Positions 51,830 through 60,205 are shown, counted from the first letter of the stretch. The stretch is 64,000 bases of DNA from Tenacibaculum discolor (GCF_003664185.1 NZ_RCCS01000004.1:434001-498000); one strand, 5' to 3'. Numbers and translations are program-made. Notes: generated by a model from the letters alone, not told the origin.

Positions 51830-52624
51830 ATGAAAACTATTGCACAACAACCTATTGGTATTTTTGATTCTGGTATTGGTGGTACATCCATATGGAAGGA
51901 AATTCATCAACTTTTACCTCAAGAAAACACTATTTACCTATCAGATAGTAAAAATGCTCCTTACGGGCAAAAATCAACACAAGAAATAGTTGATTTATCG
52001 ATTAAAAACACAGAGTTTTTAATTAATAATGGAGCTAAAATTATTGTTGTTGCTTGTAATACAGCTACTACTAATGCTATTCAATATTTAAGGAACAATT
52101 ACGAAATTCCTTTTATTGGTATAGAGCCTGCAATTAAACCTGCTTCATTAAATACTAAAACAGGTACAATCGGTATACTAGCAACAAAAGGTACTTTAAA
52201 TAGTACTTTATTTGAAAAAACCACCTCTAGTTTAAATGATGAAATTAACGTTATAGAACAAGTTGGAGAAGGTTTGGTTGAACTAATAGAAAATGGTAAG
52301 ATTCATTCTGACGAGATGACTTTTTTATTAAAAAAGTACATACTTCCCATGTTGGAGAAAAAGTGTGACTATATTGTTTTGGGCTGTACCCATTACCCAT
52401 ATTTACTCCCTCAAATACAAAAAATTACTGGAAATAAAGTTAAAATTATAGACTCTGGTGAAGCTGTTGCTAAACAAGTAAAAAATGTTTTATCACAAAA
52501 TGACTTGCTTAACCTGAGTAACAAACTTCCGAAAAACACTTTTTATATTAACAAAGACAAAGCTGTTCTGGAAGTTATGCTCAAAGAATATCAAAACAGT
52601 GAAATCAACTTCCTTGATTTTTAA
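51830..52624 (+). CDS. murI: Glutamate racemase
   Basis: Supplies D-glutamate for peptidoglycan; 264 aa. Two-cysteine active site: VVACNTATTNA and LGCTHYPYLLP. N-terminal QPIGIFDSGIGGTSIWKEI and LSDSKNAPYGQKS are family-typical. Its end overlaps the convergent PorP-like gene by 4 nt. Confidence 0.96.
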   Translation: MKTIAQQPIGIFDSGIGGTSIWKEIHQLLPQENTIYLSDSKNAPYGQKSTQEIVDLSIKNTEFLINNGAKIIVVACNTATTNAIQYLRNNYEIPFIGIEPAIKPASLNTKTGTIGILATKGTLNSTLFEKTTSSLNDEINVIEQVGEGLVELIENGKIHSDEMTFLLKKYILPMLEKKCDYIVLGCTHYPYLLPQIQKITGNKVKIIDSGEAVAKQVKNVLSQNDLLNLSNKLPKNTFYINKDKAVLEVMLKEYQNSEINFLDF

Positions 52625-53601
52625 TACGTAAAACTTCCATTAATATTAGGACACGCTGCAGCTCTTCTCTTTATGCAGAATAAATTTACTCCTAAAGATA
52701 ATTGATGAAAGCCTCCATTTGAAAATAACACATCACCTGTTTGTTGTGTGTAAGTGTACGCAAACATCCATTTCTTGTAATTAACTCCTACTATAGGTGT
52801 TATATATTGAGAGTCTCCAAAAACATTTCCATCAAAACTTCTTCTATAAGATAAGGCAGCCCATAACTGAGTTTCATTTAAAGTCTTATATACTTTGAAG
52901 TTTATGTCAGCTATTTTTTCTCCAGTTTGTTCTTTATATTGAAACATTAATGATGGTTCGAATTGTAGCTTTTCTTTATCTCCAAAGAAATAGCCTCCTC
53001 CTAAAATATAATTTCTAATATTATACGACTCGAAATCAGGATTTAAGTTGTTTTTTGCTGATAAAAAAAGGTTTTTTACTGTAAAATAAGATGATAATCC
53101 ATTTTTATGATATGCCATACCAAAGTCAGCATTAAAATAAAAATCACTTTCTATAACCTGACTTACAGCTGGATCATTTACAAAGGTTCTTTGGTCTCTC
53201 TCATTCTGAACTACAGAAAAAGACAATCCAAAAGATAACTGATTAAAAAGATTTTCATTCCCCATATCAATGTGATATGCATAAGTACCTTGAATTCCTT
53301 TTTGTGAATGATATCCATTTTTATCGTTAAAGAGAATTACTCCTAATCCAGTATTTGAGTACTCACCTAATTTTGTGTGAAAACTCGCTGTTTGCAAAGC
53401 AGGAGCATCATCTACCCCTAACCATTGTTGTCGTGCTGTTAATCGTATTTTTCCACAATCACCAATACCAGCAGCAGCTGGATGTAATAAATACACATTG
53501 TCTGATAAATAATCTGCATAAATAGGCAACGTTTCTTGTCCTGAAACTCTAAAAATTATGCATAAAAATAAAAAAGTAATAGTAGCAATTCTTCCCCCCA
53601 T
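52621..53601 (-). CDS. PorP/SprF family type IX secretion membrane protein
   Basis: A 326-aa outer-membrane beta-barrel. Signal peptide (about 1-21, ending VSGQ), then the family pattern YADYLSDNVYLLHPAAAGIGDC, ARQQWLGVDDAPALQTASFH, LGVILFNDKNGYHSQKG. PorP/SprF proteins anchor or accept T9SS substrates, often adhesins coded next door; here no large adhesin is adjacent. It ends with a few Cys in a charged tail. A minus-strand -7 box TATATTTG lies at 53628-53635. The start codon is followed by a run of six G. Confidence 0.9.
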   Translation of the reverse strand: MGGRIATITFLFLCIIFRVSGQETLPIYADYLSDNVYLLHPAAAGIGDCGKIRLTARQQWLGVDDAPALQTASFHTKLGEYSNTGLGVILFNDKNGYHSQKGIQGTYAYHIDMGNENLFNQLSFGLSFSVVQNERDQRTFVNDPAVSQVIESDFYFNADFGMAYHKNGLSSYFTVKNLFLSAKNNLNPDFESYNIRNYILGGGYFFGDKEKLQFEPSLMFQYKEQTGEKIADINFKVYKTLNETQLWAALSYRRSFDGNVFGDSQYITPIVGVNYKKWMFAYTYTQQTGDVLFSNGGFHQLSLGVNLFCIKRRAAACPNINGSFTY

Positions 53602-53627
53602 AAAATTTATTAATAGTAAAAGAATTC

Positions 53628-53635
53628 CAAATATA
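53628..53635 (-). promoter_or_regulatory. Promoter -7 box for the PorP-like gene
   Basis: The minus strand reads TATATTTG, an exact match, 27 nt before the start codon. Confidence 0.55.
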
Positions 53636-53707
53636 GTTAAGAGATCTTATATTTTATGTTAAATTTTGTAAATAAGGGATATTTACGCTAAAATAAAGCA
53701 ATAATAA

Positions 53708-54550
53708 TCATTTTTTTTTCTTAAATGTTGTTGGACTTATATTCTTAACTTCTTTAAATTTTCTATTAAAGTTAGATAAATTATTAAAACCACACTTATA
53801 AGCTATTAAACTAATAGGCATACTTTTATCTGAAATCAATAGCTTACAAGCATTCTCTATACGTAACTCATTCAAAAAAGTAAAATACGTCTTATTTGTT
53901 CGTTGTTTAAAATATCTACAAAAAGCATTGGGGGTCATATTAGCCTTTTCTGCAATCTCGTACAAATCAATATTTTTATCAAAATTATTCATTGTAAAGT
54001 CCATAACATTACGCATTCTCTTTCCTTCATTATCAGTGTATCTCCTTGGATATACAAAACTTGCCAGCTCAGTTGTTTTTGAGTTTACTACTATTTTTAA
54101 AACTTCAAGCAGCCCTATAAATCGATTAAGATTCGTAGATTTTTGTAAACCTAAAAATATCTTCATCACTTCACTTCTATTTTCAACAAGTTTAAATCCT
54201 GATATTGATTTTTCAAAAAAAGTGATTAACTCTTTAAAGTCATCCAATAAAAAAAAATCTTTCCCAAAAGAACTCTTTGTAAAGAATAATGAAATCATGA
54301 AAGATTCTTTTATAACAGAAGCATCGCTTTTAAAAACATGTGGCAAGTTACTTCCTATAACTAGAACATCTCCCGATGAATATTTGTTAATTGTATCACC
54401 TACAATTAACGTTCCTTCTCCTTTTACAATAACACATAACTGAATTTCTTCATGTTGATGGAACTTATCATAAAAATACTTCTCTCTATCTTCTTGATAA
54501 ATTAGTCCAATGTTTTGAGTTTTTGGTATTTTAAAGGGTAAAACTTTCAT
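53708..54550 (-). CDS. AraC-family regulator of the hydroxyproline genes
   Basis: A 280-aa regulator. N-terminal cupin-like sensing domain (DKFHQHEEIQLCVIVKGEGTLIVGD, SSGDVLVIGSNLPHVFK) and C-terminal AraC double helix-turn-helix (YEIAEKANMTPNAFCRYFKQRTNKTYFTF, then ISLIAYKCGFNNLSNFNRKFKEV). ATG 54550 is preferred because conserved cupin sequence begins with KVLPFKIPKTQ; an upstream in-frame ATG would extend into the divergent control region. It faces the catabolic genes at 54707 and probably activates them when hydroxyproline is present. Confidence 0.85.
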   Translation of the reverse strand: MKVLPFKIPKTQNIGLIYQEDREKYFYDKFHQHEEIQLCVIVKGEGTLIVGDTINKYSSGDVLVIGSNLPHVFKSDASVIKESFMISLFFTKSSFGKDFFLLDDFKELITFFEKSISGFKLVENRSEVMKIFLGLQKSTNLNRFIGLLEVLKIVVNSKTTELASFVYPRRYTDNEGKRMRNVMDFTMNNFDKNIDLYEIAEKANMTPNAFCRYFKQRTNKTYFTFLNELRIENACKLLISDKSMPISLIAYKCGFNNLSNFNRKFKEVKNISPTTFKKKK

Positions 54551-54614
54551 TGATAAATTGCTATTCTTATTCAAAAATATGCAAATACTATTAATATAAT
54601 AAAACAAATACATT

Positions 54615-54641
54615 ATATAGGTTAATATAGTATTACTATAT
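54615..54641. promoter_or_regulatory. Candidate AraC operator in the divergent control region
   Basis: ATATAGTA-T-TACTATAT is a perfect 17-bp palindrome at 54625-54641. A further ATATAG at 54615-54620 makes a direct repeat of the same half-site at 10-bp spacing. It lies about 37 nt upstream of the catabolic -7 box. Confidence 0.5.
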
Positions 54642-54677
54642 GGTAATTTCAAGTTAAAACTCTCTTTATCTTACACA

Positions 54678-54685
54678 TAACTTTG
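54678..54685 (+). promoter_or_regulatory. Promoter -7 box of the hydroxyproline operon
   Basis: TAACTTTG matches TAnnTTTG; 21 nt before the start of the deaminase gene. No TTG at proper spacing, consistent with an activator-dependent promoter. Confidence 0.55.
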
Positions 54686-54706
54686 TAATGAAAAAACAAT
54701 ATTACA

Positions 54707-55630
54707 ATGAGTATAAATTGGAAAGGTGTAATGCCAGCGGTTACTACAAAGTTTACAAATGATGATACTTTAGACTTAAATATGTTTGAAGTAAATATTA
54801 AAGCACAATTGGAAGCAGGCGTGCATGGAATTGTTTTAGGAGGCACCCTAGGGGAAGCCAGTACATTATCTGATGATGAAAAAAGAACACTAACTAGAAC
54901 AACCGTTAACTTAGTTAACAATCAAGTTCCTGTTTTAATGAATATTGCTGAACAAACTACCAAAGGAGCTATTAAAGCTGCTCAAAAAGCGGAAGAAGAT
55001 GGTGCTAAAGGTTTGATGATGCTTCCTCCTATGCGCTATAAAGCAGGAGATAGAGAAACTGTTGAATATTTTAAAGCAGTAGCTAACAATTCATCACTAC
55101 CAATTATGGTATACAATAATCCTGTAGATTATAAGATTGAAGTTACATTAGATATGTTTGATGAGCTTTTAAAATGCAATAATATAGAAGCTGTTAAAGA
55201 ATCAACCAGAGATATATCAAACGTTACAAGAATTAAAAACCGTTTTGGAGATCGATTAAAAATAATGACGGGTGTTGATACTTTGGCTTTAGAAAGCTTA
55301 TTGATGGGTGCTGATGGTTGGATTGCTGGTTTGGTTTGTGCTTTCCCAAAAGAAACTGTGGCTATTTATGAATTGCAAAAAGCAGGCCGCATACAAGAAG
55401 CATTAGAAATATATCGTTGGTTTTTACCATTGTTAGAATTAGATATAAATCCTAAATTAGTACAAAATATTAAGTTAGCAGAAGTGGCTACAGGTATTGG
55501 AACTGAAAATGTACGAGCTCCACGATTACCTTTAATAGGTGAGGAACGTAAACATGTTTTAAATGTAATAGAAGCTGGATTAAAAAACAGACCAACACTA
55601 CCTGATTATAAAGCTTTAGCTACTTACTAA
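54707..55630 (+). CDS. DapA-family 1-pyrroline-4-hydroxy-2-carboxylate deaminase
   Basis: A 307-aa class I aldolase-fold lyase/deaminase. GVMPAVTTKFTNDDTLD start, GTLGEASTLSDDEK phosphate-like loop, catalytic Tyr in MVYNNPVDYK and Schiff-base Lys164 in EAVKESTRD. The substrate-binding Tyr/Lys set is kept. In the known trans-4-hydroxy-L-proline pathway a DapA-family enzyme deaminates 1-pyrroline-4-hydroxy-2-carboxylate to 2-oxoglutarate semialdehyde; the flanking dehydrogenase and epimerase support this over dihydrodipicolinate synthesis. First gene of the operon. Confidence 0.86.
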   Translation: MSINWKGVMPAVTTKFTNDDTLDLNMFEVNIKAQLEAGVHGIVLGGTLGEASTLSDDEKRTLTRTTVNLVNNQVPVLMNIAEQTTKGAIKAAQKAEEDGAKGLMMLPPMRYKAGDRETVEYFKAVANNSSLPIMVYNNPVDYKIEVTLDMFDELLKCNNIEAVKESTRDISNVTRIKNRFGDRLKIMTGVDTLALESLLMGADGWIAGLVCAFPKETVAIYELQKAGRIQEALEIYRWFLPLLELDINPKLVQNIKLAEVATGIGTENVRAPRLPLIGEERKHVLNVIEAGLKNRPTLPDYKALATY

Positions 55631-55653
55631 TTAACTCTCTACCTCATTAAAAT

Positions 55654-57240
55654 ATGATTACAGGAAAAAACTATATAGGAAATCAATTATCAGCTTTAGG
55701 AAACAAAACTTATAAAACTTTCAACCCTGAATTAAATCAGGAAAATAAACAGGTCTTTTCTGAAGCAACTCAAGAAGAAATTAACGAAGCTGTCAATTTA
55801 GCCTCAAAAGCGTTTAAAAAGTATAGAACTATTTCAGGTGAAAGAAAAGCTGAGTTTTTGAATGCTATTGCTGATGAAATTTTAGCCTTAGACAATGAAT
55901 TAATACAAACTTATTGTTCTGAATCTGGTTTACCAGAAGGACGCGCAAAAGGAGAGCGAGGAAGAACTGTATTTCAATTACGTTCATTTGCTGATTTGGT
56001 TAAAGATGGTTCATGGGTAGAGGCTACTATTGATACTGCTATACCTAATAGAGAACCAAACCCTAAATCAGATTTACGTAAAATGAATATTCCGTTAGGT
56101 CCTGTAGTAGTTTTTGGTGCTAGTAATTTCCCTCTTGCTTATTCTACAGCAGGTGGAGATACAGCAGCTGCTTTAGCAGCTGGCTGTCCTGTTATAGTGA
56201 AATCACATCCTATGCATGCTGGTACTGGTGAACTTATAGCTTCTGCCATAATTAAAGCAGCAGAAAAAACAGGAATGCCTAATGGTGTATTTTCTAACTT
56301 AAATTCGAGTGGTATAGAAGTGGGACAACAATTAGTTACTCACCCAAAAGTAAAAGCTGTTGGTTTTACAGGAAGTATTAGAGGCGGTAGAGCTTTGTTA
56401 GATTTAGCTGCAAAACGTGAAGAACCAATTCCTGTATTTGCAGAAATGGGTAGTATTAACCCAGTAATTATGCTTCCAAAAGCATTACAAAATAGAACTG
56501 ATAGTTTAGCTAATACCTATGCTAATTCTATCACTTTAGGTACTGGACAATTTTGTACCAACCCAGGTTTAATTCTAGGGTTAAAAGGAGAAAATTTAAC
56601 AAACTTTATTAACTCATTAGCTCAAAAGATTGTAGAAATCAACCCTAGTTGTATGTTACATCCTAATATTATTGGAGCATATGAGAATAATAAAACTAAA
56701 GCTCTTAATCAGGAAGGTTTAACATTAGTAACTACATATGAAGAAAGTACTCAACCTAACTATGCTGCACAAGTAGTTACAACTGTTGAAGGAAAAACAT
56801 TTTTAAATAATCCAAACTTACATCAGGAGGTATTTGGACCATACTCTATGGTTGTGCAATGTGAGAATGAAGAACAATTAGAAGAAATTATTTCAAATTT
56901 AGAAGGACAACTTACTGGAACTGTAATTTCAGATGATAATGAAGTAGTAAACTACCCTACTGTAATTGCTGCCTTACAAAACAGGGTTGGAAGAATTATT
57001 TTTAATGGTGTTCCTACAGGAGTAGAAGTTTGTCCATCAATGGTACATGGAGGCCCTTACCCCGCATCTACAGATAGTAGGTTTACAGCTGTTGGAGTTA
57101 ATTCAATTAAACGTTGGGTACGTCCTTTTAGTTATCAAGATTGGCCCAACCATATATTACCTCAAGAACTAAAAAATGAAAACCCTTTACATATTTTACG
57201 TTCTGTTAACGGTACACTAACAAAAGGAGAAATAATATAA
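55654..57240 (+). CDS. 2,5-dioxovalerate (2-oxoglutarate semialdehyde) dehydrogenase
   Basis: A 528-aa aldehyde dehydrogenase of the long, NADP-preferring type that oxidises 2-oxoglutarate semialdehyde to 2-oxoglutarate. The catalytic Cys is in GQFCTNPG and the general base Glu in PVFAEMGSINPV; cofactor-binding VGFTGSIRGG. The N-terminus has KNYIGNQLS and the C-terminus VHGGPYPASTDSRFTAVG and WVRPFSYQDWP, typical for this subfamily. Follows the deaminase with 23 nt between them. Confidence 0.92.
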   Translation: MITGKNYIGNQLSALGNKTYKTFNPELNQENKQVFSEATQEEINEAVNLASKAFKKYRTISGERKAEFLNAIADEILALDNELIQTYCSESGLPEGRAKGERGRTVFQLRSFADLVKDGSWVEATIDTAIPNREPNPKSDLRKMNIPLGPVVVFGASNFPLAYSTAGGDTAAALAAGCPVIVKSHPMHAGTGELIASAIIKAAEKTGMPNGVFSNLNSSGIEVGQQLVTHPKVKAVGFTGSIRGGRALLDLAAKREEPIPVFAEMGSINPVIMLPKALQNRTDSLANTYANSITLGTGQFCTNPGLILGLKGENLTNFINSLAQKIVEINPSCMLHPNIIGAYENNKTKALNQEGLTLVTTYEESTQPNYAAQVVTTVEGKTFLNNPNLHQEVFGPYSMVVQCENEEQLEEIISNLEGQLTGTVISDDNEVVNYPTVIAALQNRVGRIIFNGVPTGVEVCPSMVHGGPYPASTDSRFTAVGVNSIKRWVRPFSYQDWPNHILPQELKNENPLHILRSVNGTLTKGEII

Positions 57241-57396
57241 CAAAATTTAATATTTTCTTTAGAAAATCTCTGAGTGTAAAACCTTACTTTTGGAGCATCT
57301 AAAGAAATTGAAATAAAGCCAGCTTCGTCTTTCCAAATAGAAAAATTTGAAGGGTTTTTTCTACTACAGAATACAAGCTGGCGATTCAATTTTAAG
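57241..57396 (+). other. Intercistronic leader of the epimerase gene with a spaced inverted repeat
   Basis: A 156-nt gap inside the operon. GCCAGCTT at 57318-57325 and AAGCTGGC at 57375-57382 form an 8-bp inverted repeat with a 49-nt loop, just before the epimerase start. No T run follows, so it is not a plain terminator. Its role is unknown. Confidence 0.5.
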
Positions 57397-58404
57397 ATGA
57401 AAAAAACTTTTTTTTGCATTGACGCACATACTTGTGGAAACCCTGTTAGGGTAGTTGCTGGTGGAGGTCCTAATTTAATAGGAAACAACATGAGCGAAAA
57501 ACGTCAACACTTCCTAAAAGAATATGATTGGATTCGAAAAGGTTTAATGTTTGAGCCTCGTGGTCATGATATGATGAGTGGTTCAATTTTGTTTCCTCCT
57601 CATAATCCAGAAAACGATTTTGCTATTTTATTTATTGAAACTTCTGGATGTTTACCAATGTGTGGACATGGGACTATTGGTACAATAACTATTGCTATTG
57701 AGGAAGGATTAGTTACTCCTAAAGTTTCTGGAAAAATTAAAATGGAAGCTCCCGCTGGTTTAGTTGAAATTGAATACCAACAAACAGGCAAAAAAGTCGA
57801 TTGGGTTCGACTAACCAATGTAAAAAGCTATTTAGCAGCTCAAGGACTCACTATAGATTGTCCTGAATTAGGAGAAATTACTTTTGATGTTGCTTATGGC
57901 GGAAACTATTACGCAATTGTAGACCCTCAAAAAAACTTTTCAGGAGTTCACAATTTTACTGCTTCTAAAATTATTCAATACTCACAAGTTGTTAGAGAAC
58001 GAATCAATGAAAAATATCCTGATCAATTTATTCATCCAGAAAATGATACTATTAGAGATGTAACTCATATGTTGTGGACAGGTAGCCCTATTGACCCTAC
58101 TTCATCAGGAAGAAATGCTGTTTTTTATGGTGATAAAGCAATTGACAGAAGTCCTTGTGGTACAGGAACCTCAGCACGTTTAGCACAGTTATATGCTAAA
58201 GGAAAGTTAGAAGTTCGCGAGGAATTTATTCACGAAAGTTTTATAGGAAGTAAATTTATTGGTCGAGTTGAAAAAGAAACTACTTTAGATGGTAAGTTAG
58301 CCATTGTTCCTAGTATTCAAGGATGGGCAAAAGTATATGGGTACAACACCATCATTATCGATGATGAAGATGATCCTTATGCTCATGGTTTTCAAGTTAT
58401 TTAA
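57397..58404 (+). CDS. 4-hydroxyproline 2-epimerase (proline racemase family)
   Basis: Converts trans-4-hydroxy-L-proline to cis-4-hydroxy-D-proline. The 335-aa protein has both catalytic cysteines: Cys89 in MCGHGTIG and Cys254 in SPCGTGTSARL, so it is an epimerase or racemase and not the dehydratase variant (which has Ser or Thr at the second site). FCIDAHTCGNPVRV is the N-terminal pattern. Third gene of the operon, followed by the four-helix-bundle cassette that separates it from the D-hydroxyproline dehydrogenase. Confidence 0.92.
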   Translation: MKKTFFCIDAHTCGNPVRVVAGGGPNLIGNNMSEKRQHFLKEYDWIRKGLMFEPRGHDMMSGSILFPPHNPENDFAILFIETSGCLPMCGHGTIGTITIAIEEGLVTPKVSGKIKMEAPAGLVEIEYQQTGKKVDWVRLTNVKSYLAAQGLTIDCPELGEITFDVAYGGNYYAIVDPQKNFSGVHNFTASKIIQYSQVVRERINEKYPDQFIHPENDTIRDVTHMLWTGSPIDPTSSGRNAVFYGDKAIDRSPCGTGTSARLAQLYAKGKLEVREEFIHESFIGSKFIGRVEKETTLDGKLAIVPSIQGWAKVYGYNTIIIDDEDDPYAHGFQVI

Positions 58405-58411
58405 CACAATT

Positions 58412-58443
58412 AATTAATGAGAAAATGAGTTAATGAGAAAATA
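58412..58443 (+). repeat. Left octamer array flanking the four-helix-bundle gene
   Basis: Four 8-bp units in a row: AATTAATG, AGAAAATG, AGTTAATG, AGAAAATA. The array starts 8 nt after the epimerase stop. It is the mirror-image counterpart of the array at 58864-58903. Confidence 0.7.
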
Positions 58444-58490
58444 AATTTTCTATATAGTAGAACTATTAATTATTTTGGTTAACAAAAATC

Positions 58491-58853
58491 ATGAATAAAA
58501 CGGATTTTATAGAAAGTATTAAAAATAAAACTAAACAATTAGCTGTAGATATTATCCTATTATATAATCAAATACAAAAAACTGATGCTACTAGAGTTAT
58601 TGGAAAACAACTAATTAGATCTTCAACCTTAGTTGCTGCAAACTATAGAGCAGCTTGTATTGCTCGTTCACAAAAAGAGTTCTTTGCAAAAATGTCTATT
58701 GTTACTGAAGAAGCAGATGAGACATTATTCTGGTTAGAATTATTAAAAGATTCTAAACTAGCTTCTGAAGATCAACTAAGACCTTTGATGAAAGAAGCAT
58801 TAGAAATAGTTAAAATTGTTTCTAAAGCACGAAAAAGCTCAAGAAGTAATTAA
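58491..58853 (+). CDS. Four-helix-bundle protein (S23/Avd-like family)
   Basis: A 120-aa all-helical protein of the four-helix-bundle family first known from 23S rRNA intervening sequences and related to the Avd proteins of diversity-generating retroelements. Family residues are seen in KTKQLAVDIILLYNQIQ, RVIGKQLIRSSTLVAANYRAACIARSQKEF and KMSIVTEEADETLFWLELL. The gene lies between the epimerase and dehydrogenase genes with which it has no metabolic link, and it is bounded by two octamer arrays in opposite orientation, which suggests an inserted cassette. No reverse transcriptase or variable repeat is nearby. Function of stand-alone members is unknown. Confidence 0.92.
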   Translation: MNKTDFIESIKNKTKQLAVDIILLYNQIQKTDATRVIGKQLIRSSTLVAANYRAACIARSQKEFFAKMSIVTEEADETLFWLELLKDSKLASEDQLRPLMKEALEIVKIVSKARKSSRSN

Positions 58854-58863
58854 TTCAATATAT

Positions 58864-58903
58864 CATTAAAACATTAAATCACTAAATCATTGAAACATTG
58901 TAT
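58864..58903 (-). repeat. Right octamer array, overlapping the start of the oxidoreductase gene
   Basis: Five 8-bp units with exact register: CATTAAAA, CATTAAAT, CACTAAAT, CATTGAAA, CATTGTAT. Read on the minus strand each unit ends in AATG or AGTG like the left array, so the two arrays are inverted relative to each other. The fourth unit carries the TTG start codon of the next gene (58890). Confidence 0.75.
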
Positions 58904-60134
58904 AATCATTGGTGGTGGAATTATAGGTTTAAGTTCCGCATATTACCTTCAAAAAGAAGGACACAAAGTAACTGTAATTGAAAAATCAGATTTTTCATCA
59001 GGAGCTTCATTTGCTAATGCTGGGATTATTACTCCTAGTCATATAGTTTCTTTGGCTGCTCCAGGAATGATTTCCAAAGGGTTAAAATGGATGCTTAGTT
59101 CTACTAGTCCATTATCTATTAAACCTCGTTTAGATTATGACTTCTTACAATGGGCTTGGTTTTTTAAAAAATCTGCAACACATACAAAAGTAGCTGCTTC
59201 TATTCCTGTTATTAAAGACATTAATTTATTCAGTAGAGAATTATACGAAGAAATAAAGGCTTCAAAAGATTTTGACTTTCATTATCAGCATAAAGGATTG
59301 ATGATGTATTATAAAACTGATAAAATGGGAGAAGAGGAATGGAATGTTGGAAAGCTTGGTATAAAAGAAGGGTTGAAAGTTGAACATTTAACTAAAGAAG
59401 AAACTCAAAAACTCGAACCTAATATTCAATTGAATATTAAAGGAGCTGTATATTATCATTCTGATGCTCACATGACTCCAAGTGAATATATGAAACAACT
59501 TAAGATGTACTTAGAACAAAATAATGTTACCTTTTTGTCTAATGAAGAAGTTCTAGATTTTCATGTTTCTAACAATACAATAAAATCAATCAATACAAAA
59601 AACAACACGATTGTTGCTGATGAATTTATTTTAACCACTGGATCTTGGACACAGAAGCTAGCAAAAAAATTAGGAATTAATATTCCTGTGCAAGCTGGTA
59701 AAGGTTATCGGATTAATGTAAAAAACGATACTGGTATTACATTTCCTGCCATTTTAACGGAAGCTAAAGTTGCAGTAACACCAATGAATGGATTTACACG
59801 TTTTGGAGGTATGATGGAAATTGCTGGAATCAATAACAAAATAAATAAGAAGAGAGTAAATGCTATCGTTAACGCTAGTAAAAGTTATTACAACAATTTA
59901 AACATCAACCAAAAAGAAATAGATAATGTTGAGAGTGGCCTACGCCCTTGCTCTCCTGATGGTTTGCCTTACATTGGTAAGCTTTCAAATCTTAAAAATG
60001 TAACTGTGGCTGCAGGGCACGCGATGATGGGTTGGAGCTTAGGGCCTGCTACTGGTAAATTAGTTTCTGAAATTATCGATGATAAAAAAACAAGCCTAGA
60101 TATTACTCCTTTTAATGTTGAACGTTTTAACTAA
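58890..60134 (+). CDS. FAD-dependent D-amino acid (D-hydroxyproline) dehydrogenase
   Basis: A 414-aa DadA-like flavoprotein that in this pathway oxidises cis-4-hydroxy-D-proline to 1-pyrroline-4-hydroxy-2-carboxylate. The FAD loop is IIIGGGIIGLSSAYYLQKEGH with the acidic E in VIEKSDFSSGASFANAGI; the C-terminus has SGLRPCSPDGLPYIG and AAGHAMMGWSLGPATGKLVSEI. The only start that keeps the Rossmann loop is TTG 58890, which lies inside the right octamer array, so the present start may be a product of the cassette insertion. It completes the set epimerase, dehydrogenase, deaminase, semialdehyde dehydrogenase. Confidence 0.9.
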   Translation: MKHCIIIGGGIIGLSSAYYLQKEGHKVTVIEKSDFSSGASFANAGIITPSHIVSLAAPGMISKGLKWMLSSTSPLSIKPRLDYDFLQWAWFFKKSATHTKVAASIPVIKDINLFSRELYEEIKASKDFDFHYQHKGLMMYYKTDKMGEEEWNVGKLGIKEGLKVEHLTKEETQKLEPNIQLNIKGAVYYHSDAHMTPSEYMKQLKMYLEQNNVTFLSNEEVLDFHVSNNTIKSINTKNNTIVADEFILTTGSWTQKLAKKLGINIPVQAGKGYRINVKNDTGITFPAILTEAKVAVTPMNGFTRFGGMMEIAGINNKINKKRVNAIVNASKSYYNNLNINQKEIDNVESGLRPCSPDGLPYIGKLSNLKNVTVAAGHAMMGWSLGPATGKLVSEIIDDKKTSLDITPFNVERFN

Positions 60135-60138
60135 ATTA

Positions 60139-60179
60139 AAAACTCAAGAAACTAAAATAATAGCTCTTGAGTTTTTTTT
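60139..60179. terminator. Terminator of the hydroxyproline operon
   Basis: AAAACTCAAGA and TCTTGAGTTTT form an 11-bp stem with a 15-nt loop and a T run. It also separates the operon from the convergent racemase gene. Confidence 0.85.
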
Positions 60180-60205
60180 AAAACAAACAATAAAAAAACA
60201 GACTT

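Noticed and set aside
57162..57491. Minus-strand frame of 109 codons over the gap before the epimerase gene
   Set aside because: The middle part looks somewhat protein-like, but both ends lie antisense to the real dehydrogenase and epimerase genes and no family is recognised.
58491..58853. Diversity-generating retroelement (Avd homologue)
   Set aside because: No reverse transcriptase, template or variable repeat is visible within the window; only the four-helix-bundle gene is present.
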